DNA of 64,000 nucleotides, from positions 930,001 through 994,000 of the forward strand of contig NZ_JAGGKR010000001.1 of NCBI RefSeq assembly GCF_017873855.1. Reading direction: 5' to 3'. The translations under genes were made by a program, and so were the position numbers. Shown piece after piece: positions 36,307 through 45,496 of the stretch. This stretch comes from Methanolinea mesophila. GTDB taxonomy: Archaea; Halobacteriota; Methanomicrobia; Methanomicrobiales; Methanospirillaceae. A model generated the notes under the pieces. That model did not search any database. It had not been told where the DNA came from and worked only from the letters and a program-made list of their open reading frames with translations. Every line of letters begins with the position of its first letter. Within the stretch, counting starts at the first letter, position 1.

Positions 36307-37865
36307 TTAAAATTTTAATATCCCGCTCACGGGCAAATAAAGTTACTTTAATTTTATTTTTTTTATCAATTTGTATTCCATTATTAATGTTCAATGGAAC
36401 AATAGATGATTTTGTTCCAAAACAAATTGTTAATGTTCAAGAAACTTTTAATTATGGTACATTAGTCGAATTTTCAGGTCATACAATTCAAGTTCCAGGA
36501 TTTAATATTTATGGTGCAATAATTTTAAATCTTACGGGAATGTCTTCAGAAAATTTAATTTTTTTCCCTTTTCAGTTATTTCCTTATACAGTTATTTTTT
36601 TCACAATTATATATCTAATTTCAGATAATGGGATAATTGCCGGTAGTATTACATTAATCACAATGATCTCAGGGTCAACAGGAACGACCACAATTTTCTT
36701 CTGGCCACATGGCATTGGATATATTCTATTTTTTACATTTTTAATTCTTATTTACGTTTTATTCAAAAATAAAAATTTTAAACCTGTAGTTTTAATAGCT
36801 ACAATTACAGGTTCAGCTCTTGTTTATATTTCTTACAATTTAATGGCGGTCTCATTAATCTTAATTGCGACGATAGTTGTTTTTTTATTTATATATATAA
36901 CAACAAATAAAAAAATATATTTTCAGAATAAAAATTCGTTAAAGATTTTTACAATTTTGTTTTTAGTGTTAGCAATAGTCGAATTAGGACTGTCAAAATT
37001 TGTCTATGGAGTTTTTATTCCCACGATACAATCTGCTCAGGAATTAGATCTTAGCGGTTTAGATAAATTTCTACAGGCCTATTTTAATTCAAATATTTCC
37101 TCATCTCCGATCAATGTTTTACTTCTCCAATTCCCTTCAATAATTTCAATTATCAGCGGTATTAAATATTCAATAATTGTTTTATCTATTGCATTATTTA
37201 TATCATATTTTATCTTCAATAGGATTCGTAAAACGGAGCTGACTTTCCAACATCTTTTTTTATTAGCCTTTATCGCGACCTTTTTAATTTATATGATTCC
37301 AAGATATTATATTGGAGGTGTGGTCATTACCTTACTATGGCTACCAGGAATATTCTGTATCGCCCATTTTTATCGTTTTTCAAATACATTTAAACTATTC
37401 GCAACCATATCAATTGTAATAATAGCCGGATGTGTAATAACATATTATTATACGATGGATGAATATAATTATATAAATCATAATGATTACAACACTAAAT
37501 TATATAAAATTCCTGCAAAATGGCTAATTACATATTCTAATGAAAATCCTACAGTTTCAGATGAGCTGACAAAAAATTTTCTGATCTTTTATACATATAA
37601 AGAATTTGGTTATTCTAAGGATTCTCTATATGAAATAACTCAAAAAAATGGTTTAATTTTAAGTAAGGATGCTCTAAGTCTGACCCAGTTATCTAATAAT
37701 CCCACGGAAAATAGCTATTTTGTACTAAATGATAAATTGCCTCAATTAAGCCTCCAAAATTGGATTGTCATTAAACCATGGAAAAATTACGAACTCCAAA
37801 TTGATAGCAATCAAAAAATTAATAAAATCTATTCAATTCCGCTTTTATCAATTTATTATTCATAA
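36303..37865 (+). CDS. Polytopic membrane protein, possible GT-C or polymerase
   Basis: A 520-aa protein with roughly ten to twelve hydrophobic segments, an outer loop after helix 1 (GTIDDFVPKQIVNVQETF) and a soluble C-terminal tail of about 130 residues. The acidic pair in the first outer loop recalls GT-C glycosyltransferases, and the overall plan also fits Wzy-like polymerases; I cannot decide between them. It starts at GTG 36303, overlapping the preceding stop by 4 nt, and closes the operon that began at 30539. It probably joins or extends the lipid-linked glycan made by the upstream enzymes. Confidence 0.6.
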   Translation: MIKILISRSRANKVTLILFFLSICIPLLMFNGTIDDFVPKQIVNVQETFNYGTLVEFSGHTIQVPGFNIYGAIILNLTGMSSENLIFFPFQLFPYTVIFFTIIYLISDNGIIAGSITLITMISGSTGTTTIFFWPHGIGYILFFTFLILIYVLFKNKNFKPVVLIATITGSALVYISYNLMAVSLILIATIVVFLFIYITTNKKIYFQNKNSLKIFTILFLVLAIVELGLSKFVYGVFIPTIQSAQELDLSGLDKFLQAYFNSNISSSPINVLLLQFPSIISIISGIKYSIIVLSIALFISYFIFNRIRKTELTFQHLFLLAFIATFLIYMIPRYYIGGVVITLLWLPGIFCIAHFYRFSNTFKLFATISIVIIAGCVITYYYTMDEYNYINHNDYNTKLYKIPAKWLITYSNENPTVSDELTKNFLIFYTYKEFGYSKDSLYEITQKNGLILSKDALSLTQLSNNPTENSYFVLNDKLPQLSLQNWIVIKPWKNYELQIDSNQKINKIYSIPLLSIYYS

Positions 37866-38076
37866 ATTGGCACGGGACTATCCTGTACAATTTTTTATCC
37901 GAAATCAGGAGAATTCCCTGTTACCTCGAAGATTATTCTTCAATAACAGGAATCCGCGGGTCAATTGTACCTTCACCGTATTCTATTACAAAAGTACAGG
38001 GAAAATATAGGGAGATGATAAAATAGAAACGATAAATTTCCTCCATTTTTTGATTTCCTGCCGAAGGAAATCCAGA

Positions 38077-38298
38077 TCAGCTTAATATAAGGCATTTTGA
38101 GGGACTCATATTTTCGGGGTCTGGCCAGTAATAGATATATGTTTCAGATTTTCTAGCATGAGATAAAAGTGATCTCACGATAATTCCATTCGAAATTTTT
38201 ATTTTGTAGACAATAATCGGGAGTTTACCGTCTGTTCTCACATTATGAGAGCTTGAACCGTAAAATAGGTGGAAAAGAAAGCATTCCTCATGCCAGAC
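38077..38298 (-). pseudogene. Gene remnant, 73 codons without a start
   Basis: The 671-bp gap 37866-38536 has no intact gene. On the minus strand, a frame open from 38298 to a TGA at 38077 reads as natural protein (for example YGSSSHNVRTDGKLPIIVYK and YYWPDPENMSPSK) but has no start codon or ribosome-binding site. It looks like the C-terminal piece of a lost gene of unknown family. A second coding-like stretch may lie at about 37866-38010 on the plus strand. Confidence 0.4.
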
Positions 38299-38536
38299 CT
38301 AACCAGTGTAGAATCATGATATTAGGTTATACATACAACTCAATAGAATAAATCAATCAATATGCAATCCCAGAGAAATCGCTATTCAGCAGTCATCAGG
38401 AATCCTTCATCTATTGTTTTTCTGAACCGCGTGTTAATACCAGCCTTTGTATTACTACCGCTAAAATGTATTCCCTCAGGGTTATTTACAATAGATATAT
38501 ATTATCTAATATCATAAATAATTATTATCGATTAAT

Positions 38537-39286
38537 ATGACAGAAAATATCAAATACTTTATTTGTGGATTATGGAGATTAAAAACTATCCAAAAATGGA
38601 TTAACCATCATTATAATGATAATGAGAATTTAATCATTGATAGCAAGTACTTTCCCTATGTGGTCACAAAGAATGGGGAAATATTCTCTAATAGTTCCCA
38701 GATTTACACGGTTAAACAAGCAATGACAGATTATATTTTAGATGATATTCAAAAGGATGATATTGTAATAGATATCGGGGCAAATGTAGGTGGATTTTGC
38801 ATCCCTGCAGCGAAGTTATCTAATTATGTTTATGCAATCGAACCCATAACAACTGACGAATTACGTCATAATATTAGTAAAAATAATTTGAATGTGAGGG
38901 TTATCGAAGGTGGTCTTGGAAATGGAATGCCTTCTGAAGTTATTTGGAATAAAAAGAAAACCGTTAAAACATATACCTTCGCCCAAATAAAGTCTATATG
39001 TGGAGGATGTGATTTTTTAAAATGTGACTGTGAGGGCTTCGAATGGTTTATCCGTCCAAGCGAATTAGAGGGCATAAGACGATTAGAGATGGAGATTCAT
39101 AATTTTAACCCATCACCTAATGACCCAACTATACTTATAAATGGGATACTGAATGAATTTAATATTTCGTTAAATTCTATGTTTTTCAAGAAAAGTGATG
39201 ATTTTTTTAAGTTTAAATTCAAAAAAAATATTAACCGAATAGGAGAAATCGATGAAGTTGCCATACTACATGGAAATCGAAAATAA
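38537..39286 (+). CDS. FkbM family SAM-dependent methyltransferase
   Basis: A 249-aa protein with a Rossmann methyltransferase core: SAM-binding VIDIGANVGGFCIPAAKL (about residues 75-92), acidic loop YAIEPIT, and the FkbM signature FLKCDCEGFEWFI (about 155-167) followed by EMEIHNF. FkbM proteins O-methylate sugars or small molecules, here probably a glycan hydroxyl. Flanked by gaps with gene remnants, so it is likely a single acquired gene with its own promoter (AT-rich TATA-like sequence just upstream, around 38495-38530). Confidence 0.85.
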   Translation: MTENIKYFICGLWRLKTIQKWINHHYNDNENLIIDSKYFPYVVTKNGEIFSNSSQIYTVKQAMTDYILDDIQKDDIVIDIGANVGGFCIPAAKLSNYVYAIEPITTDELRHNISKNNLNVRVIEGGLGNGMPSEVIWNKKKTVKTYTFAQIKSICGGCDFLKCDCEGFEWFIRPSELEGIRRLEMEIHNFNPSPNDPTILINGILNEFNISLNSMFFKKSDDFFKFKFKKNINRIGEIDEVAILHGNRK

Positions 39287-39321
39287 ATTAAACATAAATG
39301 GTCTTGAAAAATGCTAAAGAT

Positions 39322-39338
39322 CCCCCTATTTTAGGGGG
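39322..39338 (+). terminator. Possible hairpin after the FkbM gene
   Basis: CCCCCTA-TTT-TAGGGGG, a 7-bp perfect stem 36 nt after the stop codon. No strong T-tract follows, so termination is only a guess. Confidence 0.35.
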
Positions 39339-39412
39339 TAATGAATAAAAATAATGATCCTAATTTAACCATTAAAAAATATCAGAATTAGAAAAGGCCA
39401 TTTGCTTCCTCA

Positions 39413-39517
39413 TCACCACTCAACCAATTGATTAAATGATAAATAGATTTGCTCTTCGATACTTGGTTGTGCTGATTTTTTATAATTCTTACCAGGTCTT
39501 AAATGATATAAATCTGG
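39413..39517 (-). pseudogene. Short C-terminal gene remnant in a 618-bp gap
   Basis: In the spacer 39287-39904 no intact gene is visible. On the minus strand a 34-codon frame (PDLYHLRPGKNYKK... ending QLVEW and TGA) reads like the end of a real protein. The frame upstream is full of stops. Family not recognised; a decayed transposase or glycan gene is possible. Confidence 0.35.
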
Positions 39518-39904
39518 CTATTAGAAATCTTGCTATTCTATTCCTATCGATTAGTGTAATTGGGCATATCAGATTCCTTTTTGTTCAAAGATAGTGTGTT
39601 TCAGCATTCCTCAAATCCCTTTTACCCTTTTTTATTTCAATGCCAGCAGGCTTTGTGAATATTCTGAATGATCTTGGAAATTAAATATTTCGATCTGTCA
39701 ATAGATTTTTATTTCAACTTAAATGCTCAATTTGAGGCTAATTTAGGCTGATTTCTCTTATTTTTCCCTTATCATGTCAATTATAGTACAATTTACCTGT
39801 TGAAAGGGTCTATCAGCCAAATTTTAACAGGTTCTTCATTATAGAAAAAATTATCAATTAATAATTGACAGATATTATATAATAGTTTTGAGAGCAGATT
39901 GAGA

Positions 39905-40978
39905 ATGAAAATCGCAATTGTAACGAGTTATTGGAAAAATAGCCAAGGTGGTGGTCTAAAAAATTATTTGATTAATCTAGTCGATATTTTTAAAAAAAAA
40001 GGATATAATGTAAGCGTTCTTTTTCGGGAAGGAGATGATCCACAACAATATCAGTGTGGAATAAATAAGATTTGGTTTTGTTTTAACTGTTATCGACATT
40101 TACGAAGGATTAAGCCTAGTGTAATTCATTCCCAAGGAGCATGGTTCTGTCTTTTCCCCAGTGTAGTTTATAAAAAAATCTATAAATGCAGACTTGTTCA
40201 TACGTTTCATACGGCGCCAACACAAAAACTATCAGTCCCAGCTAGGTTTTTTTTTCAATGGATTCTGAATAATTGTGACTGTATTACATTTGTCTCTAAA
40301 AGCCTACAACAACAAATTATTGAAATGGATAAATTAGTTGTATCTAGGACAAAAATTACCTATGCGGGAGTTCAACCCATCACAGTTACTGATGATGAGG
40401 TTAAATGGTTCCGAGAGCAGCATAATATCGATAAAGATGCAATTGTCCTTCTAGCGATCGGAATGACCGCTCTTTCATATAAGGCAGAAGGACTAAAAAA
40501 ACTAATAAGTGCTATCCACATACTTCGAGAGCGCTATCCAAATATTTTATTGATTGTTACACGAAACGCTAAATATTCAGAGGAATTGAGAGCTTTCTCA
40601 AATGAGTTAGGTATTAACAAACAACTTATTTTTATTGGAGATATAATTAACCCATTTGTTCCGCTGAAATTATGTAGTATTTATACACATACACCTTTGG
40701 GAGAGGGAGGGGTGTCATTGGCTGTTCTTGAGGCAATGTCTATGGGTAAACCAATTATTGCAACCAATGTAGGAGGAATTCCGGAAGCAATAGATGATGG
40801 GGTAAATGGGATACTCATCGAACCTGATTCAATTCAAATAGCAGCAAAAATTGACCTTCTTTTACAAAATAAAGAATATGCAGAAATGATAGGACAATTT
40901 GCGAGGAATACTGCAGAAAAAAATTTCAATTGGGAGAAGACTGCAGAACAATTTTTAAAAGCTTATTCAGGCCAATGA
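39905..40978 (+). CDS. GT4 glycosyltransferase
   Basis: A 357-aa GT-B glycosyltransferase. The N-terminal motif SYWKNSQGGGLKNYLINL binds the acceptor side; FVSKSLQQQI lies mid-protein. The donor domain has the EX7E motif in GVSLAVLEAMSMGKPIIATN followed by VGGIPEAIDDGVNGILI. ATG 39905 is preferred over TTG 39899. It stands alone between decayed regions and is AT-rich like the rest of the island. Likely transfers a hexose to a lipid-linked glycan. Confidence 0.88.
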   Translation: MKIAIVTSYWKNSQGGGLKNYLINLVDIFKKKGYNVSVLFREGDDPQQYQCGINKIWFCFNCYRHLRRIKPSVIHSQGAWFCLFPSVVYKKIYKCRLVHTFHTAPTQKLSVPARFFFQWILNNCDCITFVSKSLQQQIIEMDKLVVSRTKITYAGVQPITVTDDEVKWFREQHNIDKDAIVLLAIGMTALSYKAEGLKKLISAIHILRERYPNILLIVTRNAKYSEELRAFSNELGINKQLIFIGDIINPFVPLKLCSIYTHTPLGEGGVSLAVLEAMSMGKPIIATNVGGIPEAIDDGVNGILIEPDSIQIAAKIDLLLQNKEYAEMIGQFARNTAEKNFNWEKTAEQFLKAYSGQ

Positions 40979-40992
40979 CGATGTTTCACTTT

Positions 40993-41250
40993 TTATTCAA
41001 AACCGAGTTTTCTGACATACCAACGCATTAGTTCCGCATAGAATAACCACGACATGTAATCCACTCTTTCATTGGTATCCATCCGTATAGTGCATGCAAA
41101 CCAAATAAAGAATCATCATTTCGGGAATGTTCCAATTTACTCAATCATACAACCCGTTTTGCCATCCAGTCTGTGATGTATTTTTATTTGCTATCGGTGA
41201 GATATTCAAGTAAAATTTTTAGATCATTCCCTGTTTTCTTGTGTTTGCAA
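40993..41250 (-). pseudogene. Decayed coding region of unknown family
   Basis: Reading the minus strand from 41250, one frame gives GNDLKILLEYLTDSK, stop, KYITDWMAKRVV, stop, LSKLEHSRNDDSLFGLHALY then GWIPMKEW. A +1 shift then gives NERVDYMSWLFYAELM ending at TAA 40993-40995. Protein-like segments broken by two stops and a frameshift indicate a pseudogene. It lies just after the Wzx-like gene on the same strand, so it may be the relic of a former downstream operon gene. Confidence 0.5.
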
Positions 41251-41305
41251 TTATATTGGATATATGGTTTTTTTCAATTTTTCATCACTTGGTGTAATAA
41301 CATAT

Positions 41306-42544
41306 TTAAATCCAACCCCTCTTCTTTATAAGTATACTGATTCCTATTCCAAGTATCATATAGGTGATCAACCAAGCATACCCTGCTCCAATAACCCCCA
41401 ATGTAGTAAGCAGCCAAAAAGTAAGTCCAATAAGCAGCCCAAATCTTATAGCATTTAGGATTACGATTCCACCAACTCGTAAACGAATATTCTGAAGGGG
41501 AATAAACAGGTTGTAGATGGTCACGAAGAGGCTTGAAATAGCAATGATCCTTAGCAGGTTAAACGCCGCGAGATACTCTGTCCCAAACAGGCCGAGAAGG
41601 TAGTTTCCAAAGAAAACAACGAATAAAACTGCCGGGATCAGGATTGCATACGTAACCCCAAGGGTCCGGATCGCTCCGCTCCGGAGATTGATTCCGTGAC
41701 TCCCTTCTACAAAGAAGGATGTGGTGATCGCATCCGGAATGATAAGAACGAGATTTCCCACTGCAAACGCAATGTAATAGAGTGCTGCGTCCTCCGGGCT
41801 GATGAGGTTAACAATGATTATTGGGATAATCAGAGTTGGAATGCTCTGGAAAAGGCTTGCAATATAATTCTGGACAGAGAACCTGAATGTCTTCCGGATA
41901 AATTCGTAGTCAATCTTAAAAGATATGGTAATAAATCTGGCGATTACAATAAATGCATAAATCGAGGCGATCAGATATGCAATTCCGAGTGACGAAAAAA
42001 TCCCCAGACTTCCCAGGAATACAAATGGAAGAAGGAGGAGCAGCCTTCCTCCCATAATGATATTCTGAATGAATTTAAGGTCTGCTTTTCTCAATGACAA
42101 AAGGGCATTACCCGTAGTAATAACGATGGAGTTAACGACTGCAATAATTATGAAAAGAACAGCATATTCTTGGATAAACGCAATATCCGGTGAAATAAAG
42201 TTAATAGCGGCAAGATAGACGAAACTGGCAACAATTGCAGCTCCAATAGTTATCCAGAGGCAGGTATTGAACACGCGGTTGTAGTCGTGGGAGGGCATGA
42301 AACGAATGAGAGTAATGTCGAATCCAAGTCGGGAGAATGCCATCACGAGGCCCAGTGAAGATATCAGAGCAACGGCAAGTCCTACATCGGTTACTGAATA
42401 AAATCGAGCAGCGACTGTCCAGAAGAAAAATCCAATTCCTACGTCAAAAAACCTGCCAAGAGCGATATAAATGGAATTTTTATAGAGAGGATTTTTCCAA
42501 TAATTCCTGACCTGTCCGGGGCGTTTCAGCAGCGAAAAATCCAT
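41306..42544 (-). CDS. Oligosaccharide flippase (Wzx-like, MATE/MOP superfamily)
   Basis: A 412-aa membrane protein with about twelve helices. The N-terminal region RNPLYKNSIYIALGRFFDVG type start, and SLGLVMAFSRLGFDITLIRF, are characteristic of polysaccharide transporters of the MOP superfamily. It should flip a dolichol-linked oligosaccharide from the cytoplasmic to the outer face. AGGTAGGA lies just before the ATG. It is the only flippase in the island, whereas the left end of the window carries an ABC exporter, so two export routes coexist. Confidence 0.88.
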   Translation of the reverse strand: MDFSLLKRPGQVRNYWKNPLYKNSIYIALGRFFDVGIGFFFWTVAARFYSVTDVGLAVALISSLGLVMAFSRLGFDITLIRFMPSHDYNRVFNTCLWITIGAAIVASFVYLAAINFISPDIAFIQEYAVLFIIIAVVNSIVITTGNALLSLRKADLKFIQNIIMGGRLLLLLPFVFLGSLGIFSSLGIAYLIASIYAFIVIARFITISFKIDYEFIRKTFRFSVQNYIASLFQSIPTLIIPIIIVNLISPEDAALYYIAFAVGNLVLIIPDAITTSFFVEGSHGINLRSGAIRTLGVTYAILIPAVLFVVFFGNYLLGLFGTEYLAAFNLLRIIAISSLFVTIYNLFIPLQNIRLRVGGIVILNAIRFGLLIGLTFWLLTTLGVIGAGYAWLITYMILGIGISILIKKRGWI

Positions 42545-42617
42545 TTCCTACCTGACATTAGAATTATATTTTTCTTATCTTGTCTTTTTTAGGCGGGTTC
42601 CATTTATCGAAAGACTA

Positions 42618-42710
42618 TTAATAATCATGTTCCTGTGCCATTGCATGGATAACTCTTGCACCAGTAACACAATCGAAATTAGGCCCCCAGTATAAGAGTA
42701 AATCTATCTC
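42618..42710 (-). pseudogene. In-frame 30-codon extension or remnant after the FkbM stop
   Basis: Directly after the TAG stop of the FkbM gene, the same frame continues for 30 sense codons (EIDLLLYWGPNFDCVTGARV then IHAMAQEHDY) to a TAA. It reads as natural protein. The FkbM product itself looks complete at the TAG, so this is probably the tail of a lost gene fused by deletion rather than read-through. Confidence 0.4.
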
Positions 42711-43427
42711 CTATTCAATCTTCCTTTTTAATTTATTTTTATTATTAAAAATAAAACAAAAATCTTCATTATTTCCCGAAACCGAAAATAAACAATAACC
42801 CGCCTTTTTTAATTCCATTATGGCCTCCTCAGTCGCCGGAACCCCTACATTTGGAAATCTATGGTGGAATTCAACCAGAATTTGAGTGGGAATTATCTTC
42901 GATTCAATCAGATCATGAATTACCTGGTATTCGGCTCCTTCTATATCCATTTTCAGAATGTCTACATGCTGATGCTCCAGCTCCCGCATAATTGTCTTCA
43001 ACTTCTTTACATCGACAATGATGGCATTATTACCCGTCTCCGGCCGGTCTAGGATAGTATGGGATACATGATTTGGATTTTTGGGAGGATTGAATTTTAT
43101 TACTCCGTCAAAATCGGCAAGACCATATTCATGAACAATAAATGAATCCGGAAAATGCTGTTCGTGAACCCACTGGATCGATTTGGGAGGAGGATCGAAG
43201 GCATGTATCGTTACTCCGAGTCTTTGTATCATTTCCAGGTCGAATGATGCATCCTCTCCGATTCCAAATGAATAAACAACAGAGTCCTTGGAAATATCTT
43301 CAACAGCAACATCCCACCCCCCAAACCTGGAACCGAATCTTTCCTTTTTACGGGTGCAATCAAGCTGGGAAGAAAATCTGTCCGATAAAATTATATTTTC
43401 AATTAATTGCTTTATTCTGACTATCAT
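42711..43427 (-). CDS. FkbM family SAM-dependent methyltransferase
   Basis: A 238-aa methyltransferase: SVVYSFGIGEDASFDLEMI replaces the usual SAM loop (about residues 50-68), followed by HAFDPPPKS and the FkbM signature ILKMDIEGAEYQVI (about 160-173), then QILVEFHHRF. The ending CLFSVSGNNEDFCFIF is normal for this subfamily. It is encoded in the same direction as and upstream of the Wzx-like gene, 166 bp away. Likely O-methylates a sugar of the surface glycan. Weak ribosome-binding site; start ATG 43427. Confidence 0.85.
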   Translation of the reverse strand: MIVRIKQLIENIILSDRFSSQLDCTRKKERFGSRFGGWDVAVEDISKDSVVYSFGIGEDASFDLEMIQRLGVTIHAFDPPPKSIQWVHEQHFPDSFIVHEYGLADFDGVIKFNPPKNPNHVSHTILDRPETGNNAIIVDVKKLKTIMRELEHQHVDILKMDIEGAEYQVIHDLIESKIIPTQILVEFHHRFPNVGVPATEEAIMELKKAGYCLFSVSGNNEDFCFIFNNKNKLKRKIE

Positions 43428-43587
43428 AACAGTTGATCGATCCCTGCTGAATTTGAATTATATCCAATATAGTTTTATCTTAAGATTTGGTAGTTTTGCT
43501 CATTTAAAAATAATGAGATAAAATTTCTTACGTTGGCGATTATAATTGCCTTAAATTATTAAATACTTAATATCCTACTCTTGAGTA

Positions 43588-44301
43588 ATGAAATTAAAAG
43601 TGAATGACGAATTACAAAAATATTATGATAATTATTATAGTAAAGAAGAAAATAAAAGCGAATGGAGAGATTTAGGGGCTATTGATAAAGTTAATAATAT
43701 AGTAGAATTATGTGGAAAATATCCTCATGAAAAGATACTCGAGATAGGGTCTGGAGAAGGTGCTATACTAAAAAGACTGTCAGATCTCAAATTTGGCAAG
43801 GAACTCTGCTCGTTAGAAATTTCATCTTCCGGTATTAATTCGATACTTAAAAAGAATATCCCTACCTTAAAGGAGGTAATAATTTTTGATGGATACGATA
43901 TTCCATATACTGACAAGGAATTTGACCTAGTCATATTATCTCACGTGATTGAGCATGTAGAACATCCTCGAAAATTATTGTACGAGGCTACACGGGTTGG
44001 AAAATTCATTTTTATCGAAGTGCCACTGGATGATACAATCCGTCTGAAAGAACAACATTTAAATAAATCAGGCCATATAAATTTTTATTCTTTAAAAACC
44101 ATCAAAATGCTGCTCAGGTCATGCAATTTGAAAATTCTGAATTATTCCGTGACTAATATCTCGTATCCGGTCAGGAAATACCTGTCTGGCAATAAGGCAC
44201 TAATTTATTATCCTTTAACAGAATTCTGCCTGAAAATCTTTCCAAATCTTGCCCCGGTGATATTACCTTATCATTGCGCTTTAATCGCAGAGCAGGAATA
44301 A
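43588..44301 (+). CDS. Class I SAM-dependent methyltransferase (Methyltransf_11)
   Basis: A 237-aa protein with motif I ILEIGSGEGAILKRL (about residues 50-64), acidic motif SLEISSSGI, and motif IV FDLVILSHVIEHVEHPRKLL (about 112-131). This is the UbiE/COQ5-like pattern found in glycan-locus methyltransferases. It may methylate a sugar or a lipid carrier intermediate. It is the last AT-rich gene on the right side of the island; composition rises to GC-rich in the next gene. Divergent from the FkbM gene with a 160-bp promoter spacer. Confidence 0.87.
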   Translation: MKLKVNDELQKYYDNYYSKEENKSEWRDLGAIDKVNNIVELCGKYPHEKILEIGSGEGAILKRLSDLKFGKELCSLEISSSGINSILKKNIPTLKEVIIFDGYDIPYTDKEFDLVILSHVIEHVEHPRKLLYEATRVGKFIFIEVPLDDTIRLKEQHLNKSGHINFYSLKTIKMLLRSCNLKILNYSVTNISYPVRKYLSGNKALIYYPLTEFCLKIFPNLAPVILPYHCALIAEQE

Positions 44302-44529
44302 TTCTTTAATTTCACATTGTTATTAGATTAAATAATTCCAGGTTATTAAGGGAAAATTTTGACCATATACGTTTCATTTCAGATCTTAACTGAAGATCCG
44401 AATACTTCATCTTCCCTTTTTGGATACCATTCCCTGCCTTGATATTCCGATTAAACTGAAGAATTAGAATTCAATTGTTAGCAAAACCCACACAAAGATA
44501 ATCACATCCTATAAAAGAATATTAATCAA

Positions 44530-45456
44530 ATGCCCGAAACGGAAAAATCTTCCAAATCGGTAGGCCTCATCTATGCAATAATCCCTGCCTTCAACGAAGA
44601 GGTGGCGATAGGGTCGGTGGTCCTTCGGACGAAAAGAAATGTCGACAGGGTCCTTGTGATAGACGATGGTTCGACCGATGCCACTGCCGAAATTGCTGCA
44701 GAAGCCGGTGCCGAGGTACTCCGCCTGGATGAAAATCGTGGAAAGGCATATGCAGTGATCAGTGGGTTTTCCAAATTGAAGGAAATGCATCCGATAGCTG
44801 TGGTGATGCTGGATGCCGACGGCCAGCACAATCCCGACGAGATTCCGCGGGTAATTCAACCTATTCTCAACGATGACGCGGACCTGGTGATTGGCTCGCG
44901 ATATCTCGGCCAGGAGAACATCGTTCCAAGCTACCGGAAGGTCGGGCAGAAAACCCTTGACCTTGCCACCAGCATGAGTTCGGGGTATTCTTCCACCGAT
45001 TCACAGTCCGGATTCCGGGCGATCGGAGGAAAGGGGATCGATTGTTTCAATTTCACCTCGGAGGGCTACAACCTTGAATCGGATATGATAGAGACGTTCC
45101 TCAGGAAAGGGTGCAGGATCATTGAGGTCCCTATTACAGTAAAATACGATATTGCCAATACACACAAAAAACATCCCCTCGCACACGGGGTCGACGTGAT
45201 GAGTCACCTCTTCGGGCTTATCGGGTACAAGCGACCTCTAATCTCGTTCGGTATGCCAGGACTGATCTTTACCGGGTTTGGGCTTGGCGGAATAATTTAC
45301 ACGTTTTCAGTGTATTATTCGGGCGGAGATTTTCACTATATTGTCTTCATAATGGGAATCGTGGGGATCATTCTCGGGCTCCTGCTGCTCACTTCAGCCC
45401 TTATCCTCAATTCGCTGTTGATTATTATCCGGGAACAAAACATGGAACGGCCGTGA
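44530..45456 (+). CDS. GT2 glycosyltransferase, dolichyl-phosphate sugar synthase-like
   Basis: A 308-aa enzyme: GT2 core beginning YAIIPAFNEEVAIGSVVL, VIDDGSTDATAE, and the DXD-containing motif VMLDADGQHNPDEIPR. Two C-terminal membrane helices (about 240-300) follow. This is the layout of archaeal DPM1/AglJ-like enzymes that move a sugar from a nucleotide to dolichol phosphate. It could start N-glycan or exopolysaccharide assembly. A 228-bp spacer precedes it; the next gene follows 40 nt after its stop, so it heads the plus-strand operon running to 50542. Confidence 0.87.
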   Translation: MPETEKSSKSVGLIYAIIPAFNEEVAIGSVVLRTKRNVDRVLVIDDGSTDATAEIAAEAGAEVLRLDENRGKAYAVISGFSKLKEMHPIAVVMLDADGQHNPDEIPRVIQPILNDDADLVIGSRYLGQENIVPSYRKVGQKTLDLATSMSSGYSSTDSQSGFRAIGGKGIDCFNFTSEGYNLESDMIETFLRKGCRIIEVPITVKYDIANTHKKHPLAHGVDVMSHLFGLIGYKRPLISFGMPGLIFTGFGLGGIIYTFSVYYSGGDFHYIVFIMGIVGIILGLLLLTSALILNSLLIIIREQNMERP

Positions 45457-45496
45457 AAATAGAAGACTTCAGGTTCAGGATCGTCGGGGGACAATC

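Noticed and set aside
39436-39594. 52-codon hydrophobic frame on the plus strand in the AT-rich gap
   Set aside because: Overlaps the better minus-strand remnant; hydrophobicity follows from AT-rich codons.
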